The translations under genes were made by a program, and so were the position numbers. From Perkinsus olseni (Eukaryota; Perkinsozoa; Perkinsida): a stretch of 30,016 bases of DNA. The notes under the pieces are model-generated. The model did no database searches. It was not told the origin of the DNA and saw only the letters and a list, made by a program, of their open reading frames with translations. This document shows, one piece after another, positions 1 to 8,861 of the stretch. The stretch lies in the NCBI GenBank assembly GCA_013115125.1, contig JABANN010000428.1:1-30016 (forward strand), written 5' to 3'. Each line of letters begins with the position of its first letter. Position 1 is the first letter of the stretch.

Positions 1-143
<143 letters not shown>

Positions 144-1790
144 TAAATATTCATTACTCTTCGTTATTGGTACTACGATGATGATGAGTTAATAGATTTT
201 GGTAGATTATCATCATTACTCATGCTGCTGCTTTACTCGGCAACTTCCCCATCATTACGACTGTCTTACACATTAATAATGATGACAACAACAACAGTGC
301 ATTTCGTGTTACAACGGAAAGTTCTCTTTAAGGATTGTGTTACTCAATAAGGTGCGTCACATCATCGTACTACCCAGAAATGTCCGTAGCGCGTCCGAAC
401 TTGAGTGCCATTTGAGCAATTGGCATCCGAAATGAGATCAGGAGATGGGTCTTGCCCAACTCGGGGGTGACAACTTCTCGCTTGAGTCAACTTCGTCCTG
501 CGGGTGCCAGTACTGGCCCACAAGGACACCATAACCCTTGGATATTCCTCACTCTGCTAACTTACACATTCAATAGAATGCGGCTCCTGGTGACTCCGCA
601 GCAGAGAGCAGTGTCTCGTCGTAGGTCGACTTGTCCCCAGACACGGCCGTCGCCGGAGGGACGCCATTTGTTCTTGTTCTTTACTTCTTGGTATTTTCTT
701 TGGTATATTCCCCATATATCGTTCGTCAGTCGGACATCTTCAAGACGCCCGGAAAGCCAACTTTCCTACCAACACATCAGACTGAACCTTTCGATCTGCT
801 CCACCTCCTCTCCTCTGTATCCTTAGACGTGCGTTCGCTAGCACTTTGGTTCCTCCCTTCTTCCGATGGTCCTTGCGAACTCCGGTGTCTCCCTATTGGA
901 AAGAGCTATAGCGGCCCTTGAAGCACGCAGTTATTTCTCCTGTTTGATCGTGCCCCGCGTGGCAGACTAAAAGCCTCTCATCAGTAGTCTCTTTCACTGT
1001 TTAGGGCGAAAATTTTGAAGTTGAGTTCCTCAAAGTTGAGTCTGGGAAGCATCCCTCCGTCGAACCAGGTGAGGTTACCTCCGTCGGTTCCCCTCAGTTC
1101 GTCAGCATCCAAACGCCCATGACCATTCTGTCCCTACTCATCGCTCTGCTATTCTATACAAGGGTTCCCGAACAAGGTGGTTCCCGAACAAGGGGAATGA
1201 AGGCCCGCATACGAGCCAGTGGTGGCTGAGCTCTAAAAAGTTTTGAGTAAAAACTGCTTTTTTGTAAAAACGCATCTCAGCAGTTTTGGAGGCCCAGTCT
1301 AACAATTTCCGGTGATGCGGCATTAATGATGCCCACCAGTATCAACTCCCCTGGAGATGTGAACGAAGTCATGTACCGGCAGCGAGGCCGACCGTGTGAG
1401 GACAGCCTCTACAACCGTGAAGCAGCGAAACATCAACGGCCTAGCTAACGGTACAAGACCCTATCTCTGCACACAAGTGCCTCAGTTGGTTTTGATCATC
1501 ACATTTGGGGAAGATGGCTGCGCCCCCACGGAGACGCGTGAGTCGCGCCGTCGGATACCCCTTCCAGTTTTATCCACCCTCTCTCCCCAAACCATGCATA
1601 ACCGAGAGCGACAACCTCAGAGTGTAGGTGAGCTCGTCATCATCCAAGCGATGGGGCCAAGAGCTGGACGTGTCTAGTTGCTGTTGCCGTAGCGAAGTGT
1701 CTGGGCCGAGCACTCGGCGTTCATGCGTATGCGAGCGACTCGCAGCGAACCCGTGGTCGCGGTCCCGAGAGTTCCGTCTGTTTCGGTTTC
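144..1790. other. Gene-poor spacer after enolase
   Basis: No convincing gene was found. The first ~170 bases are AT-rich with TTAATAATGATGA-type runs and probably include the enolase 3' UTR. Open frames here (for example 452-826 and 631-921, plus strand) have no recognisable motif, unremarkable codon use and no matching splice partners, so they are not called. A 15-bp sequence, GGTTCCCGAACAAGG, occurs twice head to tail at 1163-1177 and 1179-1193. Confidence 0.5.
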
Positions 1791-2286
1791 AGGTTGTCAG
1801 GATTACTGAGTAATCATTACTCGCGTAGTGAACCCGACCCAAAAGATGTACTGCAACTCAGAAGCAACCAAACGTATAGATAATACCCAAGGCGACACGA
1901 GTCACCAAAGCTATACGATACGTCGACAAACCACGTCAGACAACTTATGTCGGACAACTACGTCTGATTACGAAGCTACGAACGTAATCGATCTAGCAAA
2001 GCTTAGCTTGAAGCACCCGTCCCGCACTACACAAGTGCACAATTGTGCAGCGCTGTCCCGATTCCGGCCGAAACCCCACTTCACACCGTCACAAGGTTGC
2101 CTTCGCGTGGAACCGCGCTCGCCTCAGGTTCCGACACTGGTTCGCCCAACTGCCGCTCCCAACACAGAGTTTTAATTGATAACGAACATTTTCTCCGAGA
2201 CCTCGATATGGATGGCGCCTTCCTCTTCCAGAATTGCTAGGTCTGAATGCTCCTATTATAGGAGTTCTTGTAGTGATGATTTCACT

Positions 2287-2386
2287 NNNNNNNNNNNNNN
2301 NNNNNNNNNNNNNNNNNNNNNNNNNNNNNNNNNNNNNNNNNNNNNNNNNNNNNNNNNNNNNNNNNNNNNNNNNNNNNNNNNNNNNN
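2287..2386. other. Assembly gap (100 N)
   Basis: Exactly 100 undetermined bases, the usual placeholder for a gap of unknown size. It begins inside the left arm of a long hairpin that is fully resolved in the downstream copy, which suggests the sequencing or assembly stopped at the fold-back. Confidence 0.98.
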
Positions 2387-2562
2387 ATGATGGTTTGACT
2401 CAAATGAAATTATTTGAGGAACAAACTATTGTTTCTCAAACTCGCTCCGGCTCGATGAGGTTTAATTGATAACGAACATTTTCTCCGAGACCTCGATATG
2501 GACGGCGCCTTCCTCTTCCAGAATTGCTAGGTCTGAATGCTCCTATTATAGGAGTTCTTGTA

Positions 2563-2613
2563 GTGATGATTTCACTTAAGTATAGGAGTCCTATGCCTAA
2601 GTGAAATCGTCAC
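2563..2613. repeat. Long hairpin, 25-bp arms
   Basis: Left arm 2563-2587 and right arm 2589-2613 around a single base, with three mismatches. The loop end reads ATAGGA-G-TCCTAT. This is the hairpin at which the first copy of the duplicated unit breaks into N. Confidence 0.85.
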
Positions 2614-3597
2614 CATGATGGTTTGACTCAAATGAAATTATTTGAGGAACAAACTATTGTTTCTCAAACTCGCTCCGGCTCGATGAGCGAATTCAGGAGA
2701 ACTGAACTCAAACCAGTCATAGCACAAGGCCATCCGTCGCTCTTGTCACAAGGCCGATGGATGACTAAGGCGGTGGTCATCCGGCTTCTGCCATCTCTGC
2801 CATGAGGCTCTGGCTATCATAGCCGGGCTATGGGACTAGCCGCTAGTCACTAGCGGAAGATCCTCTCGGGGTTCCGGCAGCTCCACCAGGAACAGTGGCA
2901 ACGCTCTCAATCCTCTTGTGTGGTTGGGCTGGTCGAAAGCGCCGTCGTGGGGACGCACCTCAGGGCCGAGCAGTTCGGAAGAAGATCGGCGGAAATGGGT
3001 GAGGACCTCCAGGGAGAATGCGGCGGAAGAAGTCTGGATTCCAGACTCTGGAACAAGGTCGGCGGCAAATGGTGAAGATCTCAGAGAAGTCCGACAAGAA
3101 GCAGTACGCGATTTGGCTAATCGAATTAGCCTTAGTCGCTCCCCTCTGCTCACTAACGTCTCTCCACCATGGCTACTACTACTGTTTTCTCGGTGCTTAC
3201 TCCTCGAATCGGTTAGTTTTTCGAAATTCCCGATAACCTCGAGGGGTCCTGAGACTCAGGGCCTGAGTCTAGCAATCAGCTAGTCTTTCGGCTTCTAGTG
3301 AAGGCCTTTCACCCTATGGCTTAACCTTTCGGATCTTCCAGCTCCGTTTTCAACTGTTCTGGCACGAGCCAGGCCCTTGCCAATATAGGTCCAGTCATTT
3401 TGAGGCTCCACTAATGACATATGACCTATCATACTTCGGCGCGCAGTAAAGAGAGAGCGCGAGGGAGAGCTCCGTTGGAGTCACAACGCTACCTGAGGTT
3501 TGTAGGGTCCTTCTTTGAAGATGCTGAGTCAGCATTGCTGACATCTTCCACCGTTGAAAAAGCGGCTGCTCGAGTGAATCAGATGAGCCGCATCGCA

Positions 3598-3682
3598 CTC
3601 AGGGATATCGTGCCCGATGATGATCATCATCATCGGGCACGATATCCCTGAGTCCCTGATTCCATCATCAGATGATGGAATC
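3598..3682. repeat. Two adjacent perfect hairpins
   Basis: The first has 26-bp perfect arms (3598-3623 and 3627-3652) with a 3-nt loop; it contains GATATCGTGCCCGATGATGA. Five bases later the second has 12-bp perfect arms, GATTCCATCATC at 3658-3669 and its complement at 3671-3682, with a 1-nt loop. Both arms and loops are visible directly. Confidence 0.95.
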
Positions 3683-5093
3683 CCGGAGAACACGGAAATC
3701 GTGAGTTCGTCGGGAATCTCGACTCGGGATGTAAGCTTCCGCTGAGCCTGCAGCTAAATACTTAGTCGAACCGATCATAGGTTGCTATCCGTGCGGAAGG
3801 TGAAGACGATCCCACTCATTTGGAAAGGGCTGGGAACCACGGGAAGGAGGGGCGGCGGTGGGTCCCGGAGCGGAATTACGAGCGGTGCCTTTTGCTAGGG
3901 TGAGTGAGAATCCCACTGCGGGATTCATGAATAGTAAAGTAGATATGATAATGGGTAAGTGGCCATGACGCATCTCAGCCTGAGACGCGAGAGGGACATC
4001 GCATCCACTAGGTGTTGTGTGATCCTGCTGCACAAACATCAGAGTCTTGATGTGAGGTACTTCGAGATTTCTGGGAATACAACGATATACGGGAACCCAA
4101 GTGTCCCAGCATGTATCGATGGCCACTCGACTGTAGTGAATGTAGACAAAAACCTCAGCGAAGCATTTAACTCCGCAACCGATAGAGCTCATCAAAATTG
4201 AGTGAAGCGTTTCAACAACGCAGCTGAGGTCGTTCTAAACTTCTGTAGCAGAAGAGAGCGCAGTGACTTTGAATGTCTCTTTAGTTTGTGACATATTCGG
4301 AAGATGTGTGTCTCCCGGAAACTGCCTGGGCATGGCCTCGAACAAGGCCGCAGTTCGTGTTTCGCTGACAGCAATGCTCTCATTCGCTGTCGAAGACCTT
4401 GGGACGGCAGCGGAGAGACAAACAGACGAGGTGTTCGAAGCATTTCAGAGGAGACCTCCTGACGCAAGGTCGGACCGCACTGGAAGATTCTTCTGCCGTA
4501 AAAATATCTTCCAGCATATGACCTTGTCACGTCTTGGGCCAGCTGTGGTGAACTTCCACTCCTCACAAAGGCAGCCCAACATCTCGCCGCTATCCCCGCT
4601 ACTTTTGTTCGTGTGGAGAGAGTTTCCCTCTCAGAGACTCAGACTGAGGCTCAGAGTCTGAGCGGGTCTTTGCCAAAGACTCTTTGGCCCGTAGTAGGAG
4701 AAGCAGACTCGGGGACAAGACCCTCCGAGTGTTGATGCTCCCACGACCACTAATTCAGAGCTGATATGAACTACCAAGTAGTTGAAGGTGTCGTTTCCGA
4801 TGCTTCGTGAGTTAAAAGAAAGTTCCCACTGGAAACTTTTCAGACTGGTAATTCAATCAGGGCCGTAACGCCGTAAAGCGCCCACGGAGAGTCCTAACGT
4901 AGAGCGTGAGAAAACGTTATCAACGCGTTCCCATTCCTAGCTACCCATCTATATTTCTGCGAGAGTCGAAGCGACTACGGACTCTCGGAGTGGTCTTTGA
5001 GATCGCCCTTCAATGTGAATCATCCAACCGGCCATATGCCCGGCCTTATAGAAGTATTCGTGGACGGTATCTTCCCCGGAAAGTAGGTTTTTT

Positions 5094-5197
5094 CTTGTGC
5101 TGAGCACAAGAAGATTTAGATTACAACAATCTAAATCTAATCTAATATAAATCTAGTTAGATCACAACAAGATTTAGAGCACAATGTGCTCTAAATC
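5094..5197. repeat. Cluster of three hairpins downstream of the dioxygenase gene
   Basis: CTTGTGCT/AGCACAAG (5094-5110), AGATTTAGATT/AATCTAAATCT (5112-5138) and GATTTAGAGCACA/TGTGCTCTAAATC (5171-5197) follow one another. The second and third share the GATTTAGA core. They lie about 100 bp past the stop codon of the minus-strand dioxygenase gene and could fold in its 3' UTR, though no function is shown. Confidence 0.85.
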
Positions 5198-5294
5198 ACT
5201 CAGACCTGCAACTTTTCACACACAACTCCACAGAAGGAAGAAATGTCGTCGTTGATCAGTGCACATCATGCATCATCGCTTCAGCAGCCGTTCT

Positions 5295-6884
5295 CTAGCC
5301 ATCATACTCCAACCATAAATTATTGGGGTCTTCCTCATCGCCACTGCTGCTTCTACCCCTCATGAGCTCAGCTACGGGTTTCTCGTTAACAAAGCAGTTA
5401 ATTGCGTACTTCCTCACACCCCTTGGCGCCAGAGCTTCGTGAACCACTCTCTCGTCAGCCTCGCCGTTCTCCAGACAGTTAGGCCACACCAGGGCCGTAC
5501 CAGCCTTTGGACGAATCTTCAGCCCCAAGGCCGGGAATAGCGTCTCACCACCAGCATCCCGAGAGATGTCGTTAAGAGTGACGAACACCGTCCACGGTCG
5601 GAAGGCGCCGTCGTGGTGCTGACCGAAGAATTCACCCGATTCGTATTTTAACATGTTGAGCCTTTCGACGTGGTCAGCTGGGAAGCCCACCACGCTGGCC
5701 ACTCGGCGCTCAATCTCAGCAACGATATCATCCTGGGCATGCAGAAGCATGAATGAACTTGACGTCCGTCCCTTCGAACGCTTATTCACGTATTTGTCGG
5801 TTTTCCCATCAGAAAGAGAGGAGCTCCTTCCCACCGTACTAGGCCGCCACTTCCCTTCGGCGAGGGAGATCATGTAACTGCATTCTTCTGCGGTGAGGAA
5901 GTCCGGCACGAGGCGGACCTTCGGCGATCGGCAGATAACATACGCGCTCAATCGCGTCACTTTCTCCTCATCATTTCCGACAGCTTTGCTATTCTCATCA
6001 ACCGCGGGAGAATCTTTCGCTCCGTCCAAGTCGCGCTTCAACCCAGCTTCAAAGATATTCTTCTCCTCGGCCTTCCCCTCCTCCCTACCAACCATCTGCC
6101 GGGCAGTCTGCGGCCCCGGCTGTGGACTCCCCTGAAGACACCAACCGCTCTCCCGTCCACGTCCGCTGTACCCCACCATAAACGGCATCGGCGATATCGA
6201 TGGCATCCCTCTCGAAGGCAATGGCCCTACCAGGCTCGGCGCTCTGGCATGCTGCGGTGAGAAGAAAGCCTGCGGGGGGCCAATCGGACCTGGTCATTGA
6301 CGATCGCTACGCAACGGGCTGGGCTTCCCTCACCCAGCGGGCAGCTCTGATGGAGTACAGACTGCTGCCTTTGAGGGGTGCAGCCGCCCTGAGGAAGTGG
6401 CGGGCCTCCCAGCGTGACGGGGGTGTATCGGTAGGAGTTGTGGACGCCTTGGCCGAGGGGCTGAGGAGATCCACAGAGAATCGGGCTGCAGCGACACCGG
6501 AACACAGGTTCGGTGGAAAATCATCTTCACAACTGCCGAAGTATTTTCCGAAAATATCTCGCCAGCTGACAACAGTCAAGAAGACTACCGCGAAAATCAT
6601 CTTGCATTTTCACCATGTCAATTGAGATCAACTATGATAAACCTGTGGTGGCGCACTCGATCAGATGGATACCTTTCTTCCACTTACCGCGACCCCGACC
6701 GGTGCCGAGACCCCTCTCTGCGGCTGCGGGGACGCTTGGTTCTGATCATGATACGCTCAGTCCACCACCGAAGCCCCTTCCCTTCACCTACCTGCATAGG
6801 GGACATCGGATACAGGGGTGGCCTACCGTAACCAGGCTGAGGGAGGGGCGACAGGCCCGGTGGTTGGGGAGAGAACGGCAGCAT
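5295..6884 (-). CDS. 2-oxoglutarate/Fe(II) dioxygenase, prolyl 4-hydroxylase type
   Basis: Proposed exons on the minus strand: 6884-6792, 6723-6688, 6460-6334 and 6226-5295 (stop 5297-5295), all with GT-AG introns and matching phases, giving 395 residues. The C-terminal half is the prolyl 4-hydroxylase fold: YESGEFFGQHHDG carries the Fe(II) HxD pair (about H289, D291), the distal histidine lies in RVVHEALAP (about H348), and K358 in RKYAINCF is the likely 2-oxoglutarate anchor. RTSSSFML upstream matches the family. Such enzymes hydroxylate proline in proteins using oxygen and 2-oxoglutarate. The first 120 residues are rich in Pro, Gly and Gln (for example SPQPPGLSPLPQPGYGRPP), with no signal peptide, so a cytosolic or nuclear role is as likely as an ER one. 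An alternative start at 6600 (first residues MIFAVVFLTVV) would give a hydrophobic N-terminus; composition favours the four-exon model. The catalytic domain is certain, the N-terminus is not. Confidence 0.88.
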
Positions 6885-7248
6885 TGAGATGGCAGTAGCA
6901 GGTGAATAGCGTACAGCGAGGAAGCATGCACGAGCTGTTTGCATTCCAAGGGTGTGGAATGATTTCTACTTCGTCACTCGACAGAAGAGGCGAAACGGGA
7001 AGGGGCAGAACGACGACGGTCACCTATAGAATTACTATTGCCTGCAAAATGGAGCACTAAAATGACCGAGAACGTGACCGCGGTAAGGCAGCTCGCAACT
7101 CCACAACTAAGCCAGAATCACCCAATCGATCGAACGATCGATTTGACATTGACTGAACTCATATCTCCTCACTTTCGATAATACTTATACCAGAATCGCT
7201 CACAGGCTGCCGTAGCTAATAATATCAATACTGAAAAAAGTATCCAAT
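6885..7248. other. Spacer between two minus-strand genes
   Basis: 364 bases between the start of the dioxygenase gene and the stop of the LEA_2-like gene. No gene seen. It should hold the dioxygenase promoter and the 3' UTR of its neighbour. A short palindromic run, CGATCGATCGAACGATCG-like, lies near 7125-7142. Confidence 0.5.
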
Positions 7249-8784
7249 TTACTCGTCATCAACCAGCATGAACCATGACGAAGATGAACCTTGCGTGATA
7301 TTACCCTGAAAAGATGACCCTCTTCCCCACAACCATCATCGTATCGATTCTGAGGTTACCTGGCATTTGCAGTACCGCTGGTCAGGGACCTTGTTCAGGT
7401 TGATAACGGCTGGCGGTACACTAGCCGATAAAGACGTGAGGACCTCGGAGTTCGGCCTGAGCTGGGGAATTTCGCGCGCGCCCATTTGATCGATTTGCGT
7501 TACCATAATATGTCGAATGATATGGTGCCCGTAACGGTTAATACCAAATCTTTATCTGAATGAATACGCAGAATAAAAAAAGAATCTTGGGCACCCGCGA
7601 TGTGCACGGATCGAGCTAAGATACCAACACCCGGCATTACTCCATTTGTAGTCTATCAGCATCTCCGCTGCTCGGTCCAGCGCGTTGTAGGTGATCAGAC
7701 CGAGACCGTCAGAAACGTAGCCACCCGGAGCTGACCACGAGAAGGCAAATCAAACTCATGGCGGACATCCCAGTGGAAGAATGACAGGAGAATCCTCTTG
7801 GGAAGTACGCGAGAGGGAATAATATCCTAACTCGTCCAGTTTGTGTAAGAAGAAAGTATCCATCCAGTTAACGCGCTTCTAGATGACCCGGAGTGCACCT
7901 CACTCAAGGAGACCGTTCAGTTCCCTGTGGCGAGATTATCAACCACCATGACGCGAGCACCAGGGCAGTGTAAAGCGGGAGATGGTTCTCAGTGCAAATT
8001 CTGTCAACTATTTTCGGCCGACCATCCGTTATTATTATATGAAATGAGTACGAGAAGCTCGACGAGCGTTCGAGTGAATATTACCAGCGAAATTGTGGAG
8101 GGCCATCGTGCCAATCTCGGCTCCCTTATAGTAGATGTTACCCGATAAATGGTTGATGCTGATGGCAGAAGGGAATGGTGGTGGACGTGAATGGGAGGGG
8201 TACTACCGCACGCCGAGCCTGTTGGGGTTATAGACAGATACCAAAGATTCCATCTCGATGTCGGTCTTCACTAGAGCGCTCTCAACGACCATCGCTAATG
8301 TCCTGTTCCATACCAACTCAATCTGAACGCATGGAAGAATGATGCAAGGAGCAGCGTGATAACTAATAATAATCAAATACTAAGCCCAGTAGAAATATCT
8401 TCAACATTTCACAAGAAATTCGCACCGCCAATCGCGAAAAAGATTCCCAAGATTCATACTGCAGCCAGCGAGGTCGAAAAATGAACCCCCACCCCCACCC
8501 CCTAGCGAAGGCCTACATTGCAGTAGTTGACGACCGGCTGATGCGGCCATACAGCTGCTACCACACCACTGCCAACTAACAGGAGGATCCTGAGAGAAAG
8601 AGGAAATGATGCCCCGAGGTGAGGAGGTATTACCGTCTTCGAGATCTACTGGCCCAGACACCATCACACCAATGATCTAGTTGTTGACTTTGTTATATTC
8701 TAAGATGACCGATTTAAGAGGAGCCAGAGAAAAACCATAACCGTGATCTAACGACGTTTTGATGAATCCCAATGGTAAAACCAT
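7249..8784 (-). CDS. Membrane-anchored LEA_2-like protein (hand-built model)
   Basis: Exons, minus strand: 8784-8742 and 8676-8634 (both tentative), 8589-8517, 8458-8426, 8322-8207, 8158-8085, 7730-7631, 7456-7360, 7305-7249 (stop TAA), about 211 residues, all phases consistent. RSRRR followed by ILLLVGSGVVAAVW (about residues 31-44) looks like an N-terminal membrane anchor. Then comes LVSVYNPNRLGV (about 91-102) and GNIYYKGAEIGTM, the pattern of LEA_2 (LEA14-type) beta-sandwich domains, in which an NPN loop precedes a 'yY.G..iG' strand. The C-terminal part (ITYNALDRAAEMLIDYKW, then a Ser-rich end) is not recognised. Plant relatives (NDR1/HIN1 type) sit in membranes and respond to stress; here the role is unknown. 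A 54-nt in-frame exon may exist within intron 7731-8084. Intron 7457-7630 starts GTGTTGGTATCTTAG. The 5' end is the weakest part. Confidence 0.62.
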
Positions 8785-8861
8785 TGCTTCTTCCGACTTC
8801 GTGAAAATTTCAAGTCAGAGCGTTTATCAGCGGGTAAAAAAACTCTGAAGCCTTCCCATTC

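Larger units (their letters stand above)
2171..2688. repeat. Tandem duplication of a ~228-bp unit, interrupted by the gap
   Basis: Bases 2171-2286 recur at 2461-2576 with one visible difference (GGATGG versus GGACGG), and 2387-2460 recurs at 2615-2688 apart from the last few bases. The second copy is complete and has 38 bases (2577-2614) where the first has the run of N. Those 38 bases are the tip and right arm of the 2563-2613 hairpin. If the gap really is 38 bases, the unit is 228 bp. This is either a true tandem duplication or two alleles laid end to end by the assembler. Confidence 0.85.
1801..5197. repeat. Field of short, near-perfect palindromes
   Basis: About 3.4 kb packed with inverted repeats, most separated by only 1-3 bases. 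Clear examples: 1801-1815 (7-bp arms, 1-nt loop), overlapping 1808-1822; 2036-2049 (perfect 14-bp palindrome); 2563-2613 (25-bp arms with three mismatches, 1-nt loop); 2818-2832 and 2840-2856 (7-bp arms); 3253-3269 (8-bp arms, 1-nt loop); 3598-3652 (26-bp perfect arms, 3-nt loop); 3658-3682 (12-bp perfect arms, 1-nt loop); 4480-4514 (9-bp arms); 4960-4987 (8-bp arms); 5094-5110 (8-bp arms); 5112-5138 (11-bp arms); 5171-5197 (13-bp arms, 1-nt loop). Arm sequences mostly differ from each other, so this is not one repeat copied many times. Open frames in the region, the longest about 120-136 codons, show no recognisable protein. It sits between the convergent 3' ends of enolase and the dioxygenase. 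Confidence 0.7.

Noticed and set aside
452-921. Overlapping frames of 124 and 96 codons after enolase
   Set aside because: No recognisable domain and no supporting splice or codon evidence.
2836-4661. Several 100-136-codon open frames on both strands in the palindrome field
   Set aside because: No motif, no splice partners, overlapping frames on opposite strands; palindromes naturally give mirrored open frames.
6307-6600. Start of the dioxygenase at 6600 with a hydrophobic N-terminus
   Set aside because: Possible, but the same exon read in the neighbouring frame continues the Pro/Gln-rich composition and has matching phases with two upstream exons.
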